Positions 37,021-45,335 of a DNA stretch of 49,299 nucleotides are shown one piece after another. The number at the start of each line of letters is the position of its first letter. Positions within the stretch are counted from its first letter, which is position 1. The DNA is from a virus. Made by a program: the position numbers and the translations under genes. Location of the stretch: positions 1 to 49,299 of IMG/VR virus record IMGVR_UViG_3300045141_000355; one strand, written 5' to 3'. The notes under the pieces were generated by a model. It was not told the origin of the DNA, searched no databases, and worked only from the letters and a program-made list of their open reading frames with translations.

Positions 37021-40000
37021 TGCGTGGCTACCTCCGCTTTGCCCGTGGCAGTCAGGGGTTGCGGGTACCTGCGGGCCTGGTCCTGGGCGTACTTGAGAAG
37101 CTTCTGCACCTTGATCTCCCCCATGGCCGCCTGCTCCGGGTCGCGCCGGTCGATGTGGCTCATCAGTATAGCAGTATCGCGATCGATGGCCTCCTGGTCA
37201 CCGCGCCGGAAGGCGTCGGTGAGCTGGGGCAGGGCGGTGTAGAAGGACAGCCCCTTGCTCAGCTGGAACGGCACCAGCAGCTGCTTGGCGATGTTGCCGG
37301 CGGTCAGCGGCTCCTGGGTGTCCACGAGCTTGCTGCCGGGGATCGGCATGAAGGGGCGCACCGCGGTCATCGTCCGGTCCTTCAGCTCGCCTTGCTTCAG
37401 CTGCGTCGTGCCGCGCCGGTCGGCCGCCTCCTGCTCCTTCGTCAGGTCGGTCGGGTAGCCGGAGGCGTAGTGCCCGCTCAGCTCGCCCAGCGCAGCGTTG
37501 GGGAGCGGGTTCACCTTGTTGCCGATGGTCGAGAGGAAGGGCGTCTCGTGCCAGCTCGGATCGCTCAGCGTGAAGTGGCTGGTGGCCACCGGCTCGTCAG
37601 CCCCCGGCCACGGGCCGTGGGGCTGGCGCAACCATTCCAGCGCCTGCCCCTGCGGGCCGGCGTGCGCCACCGCGCCAATCATGTTGGACACCCGCTCCTT
37701 GCCGATCACGTCGGGCAGCTCGCGCTGGAGCTTCATCACGTTCATGAACTCGTTGGGGCCGGTCTGGAGCTGCGTCTCCTTGCCTGGCTCGTTGTCGATC
37801 ATGAAGTGGCCCCGGCCGGTGGGCGAAAAGGCCCGGGTGAGCGCGTAGTTGGCGAGGTTCAGGCCCACCGCCGTCTGCCAGGCCAGGCGCATGTACATGT
37901 TGATGCCGAGCGCGCGCGTCACCGGATTGGGGGAGAGCGGCTCGCCCATCAGCTTGCTCCCCGAGGTGAACCAGTCCGGGGCCAGGAAGAGGCGGGAGAA
38001 CCACTTCTGGTAGGTCGGATCGTTCATGAACCTGGAGCGGAACAGCGCCCGGCTCTGGCCGCCGAAGGCGTTGTTCGTGGCGGCGGTGACGCCGGCGATG
38101 GCCTCGTCATCCGACAGCGCCCGGATGCGCCCGCGCTGGAGGAAGCCCCCCAGGCCCATCGCCATGTCCTCGCCGTTGCGCAGGCGCATCAGCTTGTCGC
38201 GGTTGATGGTCTGCACCATCACCTTGAGCGGCGCCATGTAGCCGGGGAACATCGCCTCGTGAGGAGAGGCGGCGACGTCGCCCAGCGTGCGCACCACCGC
38301 GGCGCCGGCTTTGGTGTCCATCAGGCCGGCGCGGAGCGCCAGGCCGTTGAGGGTCTTCTGGATCTGGATCATGTTGGTATCGGTCTCGGGGGAGGGGAAG
38401 TTGACCCCCTCCCGTGCCGCCTGCATCCAGGTCTCGCGCTCCAGGTTGCCCCAGCCCATGCGCTGGGTGAGCTGGTTGAGCCCCGGCGCTCCGAAGCCCC
38501 GCTTGAGCCCCTCCCACAGGGCCGGCGTGACGCCGCGCTGGAGGGCGTTCTGGATGGTCAGCTCCGCCGGATGGAACAGCGAGAAGCCGAGGAGCATCTG
38601 CTTGGCCGTGCCGGTGACGAAATCGTACTTGGCGCCTATCGGCCCCACGTCGGTACGCTTGATGAGCGGGGCGATGTTGTCGTAGAGGTTCTTGTGGACG
38701 TAGAGCGTCCCCTCGCCCGGGATCGCCCGCTGCATCAGCGGCACGCCGCTCATGTCCTGGTAGCCCGCCTGGCCGATGCGCTGAAGATCCGCGGGATCGC
38801 GGCCCTTCATGCGCAGGTAGGCCGGCTGCCCGTCGCTCATGGTCCTGATCTCCGATACGTCTTGCATCAGTCGATGGAGTGCTAAGGTATGGGAGAAGTC
38901 TTCGTCGCCGCGCCGCACCACCGTCGCGTAGTCGAGGGTGGTCGGCGTGCGGCCGGCGCGGAGGCCGGTGCCGAGGGTGGGGAACTCGCGGGCCTGGAGG
39001 ACGCTGGTGATCGGGTTCTCGGTGGGCTGGGGCGTCACCTCGGCGCGCGCTGGCGCGCCCTTCACCGGCTCCCACTGGTGGCGGATGTAGTCCGGCACCT
39101 CGGGCAGATCCTTCGGCATGAAGCCGAGATCCTGGAGGCCCTTGAAGTTGACGTGCCCCTGTTGGCGCTGGCGCTCGATTTCATCGAGCGCCGCCTGGCC
39201 GCCCTGCGGGTGATCGCGGACGAACTGCTCCGCCGCCGGCTGCATCGGGTCGTTGCGCTCCACCGCCAGCGTCATCTGCTTGCGCAGCTCCGGGTCCGGG
39301 AACTGGCGCATGAGGTCGGTCTCGTGGAACGTCGCCGCCTGGCGGTCGGCGGCCTCCTGGTTCACGAAGGACCGGCGCAGCGGGTAGAACTGCCGCCAGC
39401 TCCGCTGCGCCGCGCTGGAGGCGAAGGGGTTGGCGGCGAAGCCGGCCTCGCCGCTGTGCAGCTCGGCCGCTACCGCGCCCGCCGCGGGCGGCGGGGGCGC
39501 CGCGGCTTCGGACCCGGCGGCACCGGGGGCTTCGGCAACTGGGCGCCCAGCGAGGGCAGCTTCGCCTCGGGCAAGGTCGGCGCCCGCGGAGCCAAGGGCG
39601 CCGGCTTGAAGGGCTGGACCTCCGGCATGAGCTTGACCGCCGGGGCCTTCGGCGGCGCCGGCGGCGTCGCCAGGGGCGGCTCCTGCAAGCCCTTCATGTG
39701 GAACTGCGTACCCTTGGGAAAGCTCGCCAGGACGTGCGGCAAGGGGAGCGACGCCGCCTGCCCCGGCAGCTTCCCCATCAGCGACAGCGGGAAGTGCTGG
39801 ACGGGCTGCGAGAACGCGGCCTGCAAGGGCATCAGGCCCTGCGGCTTCGGGGGATAGGCCATACGTCACCTCGATGGGGATGTGGACCTGCGAGCCGTCC
39901 GGGAGCGTCGCCACCAGCGGGTGCTGGGCCAGGTGCGCCTGCGCGGCGGCGAGGGTCTCGTGCAGGTGCGCCTCGTTGTCGGCGGCCACCGACACGCTGC

Positions 40001-41072
40001 CGTCCTCGCCCAGCGCCGCCCGTCCCGGGGCGGCGCGGTCGAGCGCCTGATGGACCGCCTGCTGCATCGCGCCCATCGTCTCATCGCCCAGGCCCTGGTG
40101 CGTGGCGTCGAGTTGGACGTGGCCCTGGACCGGCGCGCCCAGCGGCGCCGCGGCAGCCGCCGGCACGCCGGCGAGCTGGGCGCCGGAGCCCAGCGGGCGC
40201 TCGCCCATGGTGGCGCCGGGGAAGCGCTTGGCCATGTGGGCTGTCGCCGCCGCGGTGCGCGGCACCGCCTCGGCGATGCCGCCGGTCAGGTAGTCGGGGA
40301 GCGGCGGCCGGTCCAGGGCGGCCATGCCGCCGACAGCGCCGATGCTAGCGCCGTAGAGGGCGGCGTGCGCCGCGGCGCTGAGCCGCTCCCCGGTCGGGGA
40401 GCCGTAGGCGCTGGCGTACCCCAAGGGAGCGGTGATGGTGGCCCCGGCAAGGGAGCCCTTGCCGGCTGTGGCGACGTTCGCCAGCCCACCCACCCCGGAG
40501 TACCCCTTGGCCAGAGATCGGGCCGCAGAGGGCACGCCAGCAAGCATGGGCAGGGCGTTGACGCCCAGCTCGGTGGCGAACTCGGCCGCCGCCCCACCCG
40601 TCCCGGGGTGGGCGGCGAGGAAGTCCTGGCGCTGCTGCTCGGCTTTCGCCTTCAGCTCGGCGGTCAGGCCCTGCGGCACCGCCTGCGCCCGCTGGGCGGC
40701 CTGCGGGCCGGCCACGACGGCTGCGAGGGTGGGGTGCTGCGCCGCCCAGTCCCGGAAGGTCTCGGCCGCGCCGGCCAGCGGCACGCCGAAGGCGTTGGTG
40801 GCGGCGGCCTGCGCCGCGGTGAGGAAGCTGGCGTCCGGTGGCTTCTCCTGGCGCATGCCGGGGTTGAGCCCGCTGGGCGCCCCCTGAGCCGCCAGGTAGG
40901 CGCCCAGGGCCGGGCGGCCCTTGGCCTTCACCAGGTCGGCGCTGGTGGGTGGCTCCGGCATCCCGGTGAGGTACGCCGGGAGCGCCGGGAGATCGGCGCC
41001 AGCGGGCGGCGGAGCCGCGGGGGGCGGCGCGTCGCCGGTCAGGTAGGACGGCAAGGCCGGGGCGTCGGGCAT
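37017..41072 (-). CDS. Very large virion protein, probable ejection protein (1,351 aa)
   Basis: Longest gene here. The N-terminus repeats a short motif Leu-Pro-x-Tyr-Leu-Thr-Gly (LPSYLTG, LPAYLTG, LPDYLTG near residue 257). Ala/Pro-rich region to ~550, then a helical part (YPLRRSFVNQEAADRQAATF) and a C-terminal half of helices and loops (QMLLGFSLFHPAELTIQNAL, LFLAPDWFTSGSKLMG). Size and place match T7 gp16, the large DNA-ejection protein; no transglycosylase motif found. The ATG has no SD and abuts cargo promoter 4. Confidence 0.7.
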   Translation of the reverse strand: MPDAPALPSYLTGDAPPPAAPPPAGADLPALPAYLTGMPEPPTSADLVKAKGRPALGAYLAAQGAPSGLNPGMRQEKPPDASFLTAAQAAATNAFGVPLAGAAETFRDWAAQHPTLAAVVAGPQAAQRAQAVPQGLTAELKAKAEQQRQDFLAAHPGTGGAAAEFATELGVNALPMLAGVPSAARSLAKGYSGVGGLANVATAGKGSLAGATITAPLGYASAYGSPTGERLSAAAHAALYGASIGAVGGMAALDRPPLPDYLTGGIAEAVPRTAAATAHMAKRFPGATMGERPLGSGAQLAGVPAAAAAPLGAPVQGHVQLDATHQGLGDETMGAMQQAVHQALDRAAPGRAALGEDGSVSVAADNEAHLHETLAAAQAHLAQHPLVATLPDGSQVHIPIEVTYGLSPEAAGPDALAGRVLAARPALPAVADGEAAGAGGVAPLAARPGELSQGYAVPHEGLAGAAPGDAAGAAEGPGGQAHAGGPALQAGALGSAGADLARGEAALAGRPVAEAPGAAGSEAAAPPPPAAGAVAAELHSGEAGFAANPFASSAAQRSWRQFYPLRRSFVNQEAADRQAATFHETDLMRQFPDPELRKQMTLAVERNDPMQPAAEQFVRDHPQGGQAALDEIERQRQQGHVNFKGLQDLGFMPKDLPEVPDYIRHQWEPVKGAPARAEVTPQPTENPITSVLQAREFPTLGTGLRAGRTPTTLDYATVVRRGDEDFSHTLALHRLMQDVSEIRTMSDGQPAYLRMKGRDPADLQRIGQAGYQDMSGVPLMQRAIPGEGTLYVHKNLYDNIAPLIKRTDVGPIGAKYDFVTGTAKQMLLGFSLFHPAELTIQNALQRGVTPALWEGLKRGFGAPGLNQLTQRMGWGNLERETWMQAAREGVNFPSPETDTNMIQIQKTLNGLALRAGLMDTKAGAAVVRTLGDVAASPHEAMFPGYMAPLKVMVQTINRDKLMRLRNGEDMAMGLGGFLQRGRIRALSDDEAIAGVTAATNNAFGGQSRALFRSRFMNDPTYQKWFSRLFLAPDWFTSGSKLMGEPLSPNPVTRALGINMYMRLAWQTAVGLNLANYALTRAFSPTGRGHFMIDNEPGKETQLQTGPNEFMNVMKLQRELPDVIGKERVSNMIGAVAHAGPQGQALEWLRQPHGPWPGADEPVATSHFTLSDPSWHETPFLSTIGNKVNPLPNAALGELSGHYASGYPTDLTKEQEAADRRGTTQLKQGELKDRTMTAVRPFMPIPGSKLVDTQEPLTAGNIAKQLLVPFQLSKGLSFYTALPQLTDAFRRGDQEAIDRDTAILMSHIDRRDPEQAAMGEIKVQKLLKYAQDQARRYPQPLTATGKAEVATQ

Positions 41073-41100
41073 TGACTTATGCGATTAGCGGTGACATAAT
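41072..41100 (+). promoter_or_regulatory. Cargo-type sigma70-like promoter, copy 4
   Basis: TTGACT at 41,072-41,077, 17-bp spacer, CATAAT at 41,095-41,100. The -35 overlaps the last base of the 1,351-aa gene's start codon on the other strand. ATG 41,107 is only 6 nt after the -10, so the mRNA is expected to be leaderless. Confidence 0.85.
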
Positions 41101-41106
41101 CAGGGG

Positions 41107-41592
41107 ATGAGAGACGACGAGAGCGAAGCCGCCAGCGAGCGCACCCCCTACCTTGGCTTCGATTGGGGGCCTGGTCCGGCCCTTCCGCGGCTGCACGTCG
41201 TCGGCGCGGATGGCTGCTGGACCATCAGCCCCGATCCGGTGCGCGAAGGGTGGGAGACCGACAGTAACAGCCCCGTCTACGGGCTGCCCCGGTGGGTGGC
41301 GGAGGCCCTTGCGAACGCTGCCAACGCCAGGGTAGTAACCATCGACCCGTCGCAGCAACTGACGGACGAAGAAGTAGCGCGGTACGCTCGACAGACGGCC
41401 GACCTCTGCGACACCCTCCGGGCCTACCATCAGAGGGTTCGGGCGTGCATCAGCAACCTCGGCGCCGGCATGGTTCTGCGCCTGCCGCCCGAGGCCGAGG
41501 AGAAGGATTGGCAGGCATACTTCACCATCTGGCAGGAGGGGTTCTTCCGCTGCCAGAGGATGCTGCTGGAAATGCTCGACAGAGAGTGGTGA
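41107..41592 (+). CDS. Cargo (moron) gene 4a, unknown (161 aa)
   Basis: ATG falls at the predicted transcription start, without SD. Acidic N-terminus (MRDDESEAASERTPYLGFDW), beta segment (LPRLHVVGADGCWTISPDPV), then a long helical part (DEEVARYARQTADLCDTLRA, ACISNLGAGMVLRLPPEAEE). No recognised domain. It forms a two-gene cassette with 41,596, 3 nt apart, inserted opposite to the virion genes. Confidence 0.75.
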   Translation: MRDDESEAASERTPYLGFDWGPGPALPRLHVVGADGCWTISPDPVREGWETDSNSPVYGLPRWVAEALANAANARVVTIDPSQQLTDEEVARYARQTADLCDTLRAYHQRVRACISNLGAGMVLRLPPEAEEKDWQAYFTIWQEGFFRCQRMLLEMLDREW

Positions 41593-41595
41593 ACC

Positions 41596-41802
41596 ATGCA
41601 TATCAAGTGCGACACCTGCGGCCGATTCATCAAGCACTCCGACATCGACGCCGGGCGCGCCCTGTTCCGGGTCGAGACCGTCGCCGACGCCGGGGGCATG
41701 CCGATCGACCAATGGGAGGCCGAGTGCCCCGAACACGCCCCCGACCTGTCCGACACCTACAACCCCACCATCAGCGGGAATGCCAGCCCTGCGGGAGTGT
41801 AG
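41596..41802 (+). CDS. Cargo (moron) gene 4b, zinc-motif protein (68 aa)
   Basis: MHIKCDTCGRFIKHSDIDAG (Cys5, Cys8) and AECPEHAPDLS (Cys44, His47) give a compact C-C-C-H zinc site, a common type of phage accessory protein. Weak SD (GTGGTGAACC), so probably coupled to the gene before. Ends 7 bp before the stop of the convergent 549-aa gene. Confidence 0.7.
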   Translation: MHIKCDTCGRFIKHSDIDAGRALFRVETVADAGGMPIDQWEAECPEHAPDLSDTYNPTISGNASPAGV

Positions 41803-41808
41803 CACCGG

Positions 41809-43458
41809 CTACTCCTCCGGCTCGGGCTCTTCGGCCGGCGCGGCGGGCTCCGCCGCCGCCGGCAGCGCCTGCGGCGCCACCTGGAGGCCACCGCCACCGG
41901 AGACGGTCGAGGGGCCGGAGCGGCGCAGGTAGTTCCGCACCTGCTGGCGCACCTGCGGGGAGGGGATCGCCAGGCCCGAGGCCGCCTGGAGGGCGGCCAT
42001 CGGGTCGGCGCCCTTCGAGAGCGCAGCGTCGTAGGCTTGGTTGGCCTTGAGCACCCGGGCCTGGTACTGCGTCGGGTCCGACTGCTGGCCGATCCACTGC
42101 GCCAGCAAGCGCCGGTGGCCGGCGCTGATGGCGCCGGCCGTGGCCTGGTCGCCCATGTTGCCGGCCATGCCCTTGGGCATCGTGGTCATGATCTGCTGGA
42201 GGCCCAGCGCCCGCTTCTGCGCCTCCGTCGCCGCCATCGTCGGCGGCAGGAGGCCCATCGCCACCTCGGAAGTCACCGAGTCGCCAATGGCGCCGGCGGC
42301 GCCGGGCGGCAGGGTGGGGGGCATCGAACGCTTGAGGGCGGCGAGGTCGCTCGGCTTCATCGTCCCGCCCTGGGTCTGCACCTTGAAACTTGCCAGCCAC
42401 TGCTTCTGGTTGAGGGCGGCGGCGGTTTGCGCGGCGATGAGGGGGTCTCCCGTGTTGTTGCCGAAGAGCTTGCCCTGCTGGTCGAGCAGGCCGACCCGGT
42501 TCTTGAAGGTTTGGTCCTCCTGCGCCGCGGTCAGCTGGTGCGAGAGGTAGATCCGGCCGGCGGCGTCCCTGTTGTGCAGGATCTCGCTGTCGATCTGGTG
42601 CTGATGGCGGGTGGCCTCCAGGCTCGCGCTGTTCTGAAACTGCGTGCCCAGCTTCCAGACCTCGGCCCCCGCGGGGTCGAGCGTGAGAAACTGCCGTACC
42701 GCTTGCTGGTCCTCAGGCTTCCACTGCGACATCTGCGTCAGGTCCGGCGGCAGGCCCTTGAGCATGGCGTAGAGCAGGATCTTGCTCTCCGGCCCGGTGC
42801 CGAGCTTGCGCGGGTCGAAGCCGGTCAGCGGCGCCGGCAGCATCGCGGCCACGCCCTGATGCTTGGGGTCGATGGCCTCGGCGTAGAGCCGGGCGTTGAA
42901 CTCCTGCTGCGCGGTCAAGCTGTTGAGCGCTGTCCGCGGCACGCCGACCGACTGCGCCGCCTGGAGACTCTGCATCAGCGGCTGCTTGGCCGGGTTGGGG
43001 AGCGTCTGCGGCGGGCCGGGGATCTCCCCGCCCTGCCAACCGGGCGGTGGCTGGGGTGGGATGGTGATCGTGTCCGGCATCTGATTCGCCGCCGCTTGCA
43101 GGTCGGTCAGGTGGCCCTTGGCGGTGTCCACGGCGCCCAGGTAGGACTGGAAGTCCCCCTTGATCGAGGCCGCCTGCTGGGCGCGGCCCTGCATCGCCTG
43201 CACGAGGTAGGGCACCTCGGGGAACTGCGGCCCCACGCGGCGGGCGAGGTCCGGCCCCCAGGTGCTGGCCAGCTCCGGCATCTCCTGCGCCTCGCGGAAG
43301 AAGCGCTGGACCTCGCCCAGGGCCAGCGCCTTCTTTTGATCCTGCTGGCCTTGCAGCTCGGCCGCCACCTGCTGGAGGGCGTTGCCGAACTTGTAGACGG
43401 ACTCCCGCCGGTAGTCCGGGTCTTCGCCGCGCGAGCTGAAGCCGCCGCCGTAGGCCAT
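41809..43458 (-). CDS. Virion protein, probable internal/ejection protein (549 aa)
   Basis: Helical, Gln/Ala-rich protein: FGNALQQVAAELQGQQDQKK, RVGPQFPEVPYLVQAMQGRA, LEATRHQHQIDSEILHN, ending in a Pro/Ala/Glu tail. Position before the 1,351-aa gene corresponds to T7 gp15. No enzyme motif. The ATG at 43,458 lacks an SD, being set against cargo promoter 5. Confidence 0.6.
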   Translation of the reverse strand: MAYGGGFSSRGEDPDYRRESVYKFGNALQQVAAELQGQQDQKKALALGEVQRFFREAQEMPELASTWGPDLARRVGPQFPEVPYLVQAMQGRAQQAASIKGDFQSYLGAVDTAKGHLTDLQAAANQMPDTITIPPQPPPGWQGGEIPGPPQTLPNPAKQPLMQSLQAAQSVGVPRTALNSLTAQQEFNARLYAEAIDPKHQGVAAMLPAPLTGFDPRKLGTGPESKILLYAMLKGLPPDLTQMSQWKPEDQQAVRQFLTLDPAGAEVWKLGTQFQNSASLEATRHQHQIDSEILHNRDAAGRIYLSHQLTAAQEDQTFKNRVGLLDQQGKLFGNNTGDPLIAAQTAAALNQKQWLASFKVQTQGGTMKPSDLAALKRSMPPTLPPGAAGAIGDSVTSEVAMGLLPPTMAATEAQKRALGLQQIMTTMPKGMAGNMGDQATAGAISAGHRRLLAQWIGQQSDPTQYQARVLKANQAYDAALSKGADPMAALQAASGLAIPSPQVRQQVRNYLRRSGPSTVSGGGGLQVAPQALPAAAEPAAPAEEPEPEE

Positions 43459-43486
43459 TGACTTATGCGGTCTCCGGTGACATAAT
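43458..43486 (+). promoter_or_regulatory. Cargo-type sigma70-like promoter, copy 5
   Basis: TTGACT at 43,458-43,463, 17-bp spacer, CATAAT at 43,481-43,486. Nearly identical to copy 1 over ~40 bp, including the downstream GGAAAGGAGACA that supplies the SD of the cargo gene. Confidence 0.85.
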
Positions 43487-43507
43487 CAGGGGAAAGGAGA
43501 CAGAGCC

Positions 43508-44161
43508 ATGGACAGATACGGAGTTGTCATCATTACCGACTACACCAGCGAGTACGGCCCCTCCACGAAGGTGGAGATGCGCCCAGCGCCGACCGGCGAC
43601 TGGGTGCGGTACGAGGACGTGCCAGAGACGGACGCGGTGCGCGAGCTGGCGAAGCCGGCAGAATCGCCGGCCGCTCGCGCCTGGACCGCGGCTGCCAACA
43701 TGCTGCTCCCGCACATGCTGAGCGGGGAGACCGTGCTGGACGCACTGCGCCGTCTGCTGGCGAGGCCGGCGGAGCCGGAGATCAGCGATCGGCCGGCGAT
43801 GCCGGAGACTATCGAGGGGGGCGCCATCGGCTACTGGCACCGCCGAGCGCAGGTTCTCGGCCAGCAGCTGCGAAGCATTGAGGACCAGCTGGGGTCGCTG
43901 ATGGATCTGTCCAGCCTGCGCGAGGACTCCATCGCCTGGCGCGCGGCTTGCGCCGCGCTCGCCCCGCACGCGCAGCCGGGCGAGAATACCGCGGGCACGC
44001 TGGCGCGTATCCTGCTCTGGCACGGCCCGCACCGCTCCGAGCTGGTCGGCGCTGTCGCCGCTCATGCGCGCCCCGGCGAGAATGTCACAAAGACTTTCAA
44101 GCGCCTCATGGACGAGCACGCGCTGTTCACCGCCACGCTGGAGAAGATCCTGCACGGCTAG
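43508..44161 (+). CDS. Cargo (moron) gene 5, PHAxPGEN-repeat protein (217 aa)
   Basis: ATG 43,508 with AAAGGAG upstream. After an N-terminal part (MDRYGVVIITDYTSEYGPST) come three related segments ending ANMLLPHMLSGETVLDALRR, ALAPHAQPGENTAGTLARIL and AVAAHARPGENVTKTFKRLM, i.e. an Ala-Ala-x-His-Ala-x-Pro-Gly-Glu-Asn helix-loop-helix unit repeated. No family known to me. Opposite strand, own promoter; last 4 bp overlap the convergent 392-aa gene. Confidence 0.75.
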   Translation: MDRYGVVIITDYTSEYGPSTKVEMRPAPTGDWVRYEDVPETDAVRELAKPAESPAARAWTAAANMLLPHMLSGETVLDALRRLLARPAEPEISDRPAMPETIEGGAIGYWHRRAQVLGQQLRSIEDQLGSLMDLSSLREDSIAWRAACAALAPHAQPGENTAGTLARILLWHGPHRSELVGAVAAHARPGENVTKTFKRLMDEHALFTATLEKILHG

Positions 44162-45335
44162 CCCGCCGCCCCCGGGTCGGTGTTGACGGTGGTGGGCGGC
44201 CCGGCGCCGGGCTGCCCACCAGGCGTGTTGCCGCCGAAGAGCCCGCTGATGACGTTGCCGATGCCGCCAGCCCCGGAGATTCCGATGAGCCCCGGCAGCA
44301 GCGCCGACGCCCAATCGAGGCCGCCGGGCTGGCTGCCGGTCGTGTTGTACATGACCGGCCCCGGATACCCCGCCTGCCGGCTGATCGCCCCCTGCAAGAG
44401 GTACGGGAACCACCCCAGCTTATTCTGGTTGTAGTCCTGGTAGCGCAGGTTGGCGAATTGATCCTGACGCCCCTGCTCGTACTGCCCGATGGCGAAGGGG
44501 TTCATCAGGTTTTGCTGCATCGCCGATTCCATGGCGGAGCCGGCGCCCACGCCGGTGGCGTTGGCGGTCAGCGCCTGGCCCTGCTCGGCCAGCGCCTGGT
44601 CCTGGAGGGACTTGAGGACCATCTGGTTCTCTTGCAGCGCGTTCTCGCCGCCGATCTGCCCCGCCACGTTCTGCGCGTAGCTGCCGAAGCGGTTGCCGCT
44701 GAGGCCGGCGCTGGACATCGCGCCGCTGATCTGCCGCTTGGCGTTCTCGTCCATCGTCGGCAGCATCGCCAGCGCCTGGTTGAACGGGTCGTTGTAGGCG
44801 TAGGTCGAGGGCATCCCGCCCGGGCCGCCGGAGCCGCCGCCGCCGCTGCCCATGAACGGCGCGAAGGGATTGAACCCCCCGGGCGCCGTCTGGCTGCCGA
44901 CGAAGGGGTTGGCGTTCGGGGAGAGACCGCTGCCGGCCCCCGGGCCTCCCGGCCCCGAAGGAGACGGAGAGGAGCCGGGCGGCGCAGGCCCGGGGGCCGG
45001 TGCGCTTCCTGGAGGGGGAGGGCCGGTCGGCCCGGGTGGCGACAGCACACCCGGCCCTTGACCAGGGCCAGCGTTGGCGCCGCTGGCGCCGTGGCGCCCA
45101 GCGGCGACCCAGGCCGCGTACTGCTGGTGCGGCGAGAGGCCGCCGGCCGCGGCCGGCCCAGCGGCCGGCTTGGTGAAGGGGTTGCCCATCACCGGCACCA
45201 CGCGGCCATCCGGCCGGCGCACGAAGCCAGGCGGCGGGCTGGCGCCCTGCGCCGGTGGGCCGGCGGGCGGCGCTGCCGGCGGGGGGCGGCGCCGGGGCGC
45301 TGGAAGCTGCCGGGATCGCGCTGGACGTAGGTCAT
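44158..45335 (-). CDS. Gly/Pro-rich virion protein with a frame break (about 392 aa)
   Basis: The ATG at 45,335 (SD GAGGATCTG, ATGA overlap) begins MTYVQRDPGSFQRPGAAP, but this frame stops early. The long downstream frame (PPPGFVRRPDGRVVPVMGNP ...) lies one base off and has no good start of its own; adding one base in the C6 run at 45,281-45,286, or a -1 slip there, joins both into 393 codons. The C-terminal part has helical ASAMESAMQQNLMNPFAIGQ and a hydrophobic Gly-rich segment (LPGLIGISGAGGIGNVISGL), fitting a T7 gp14-like ejection protein. Confidence 0.6.
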
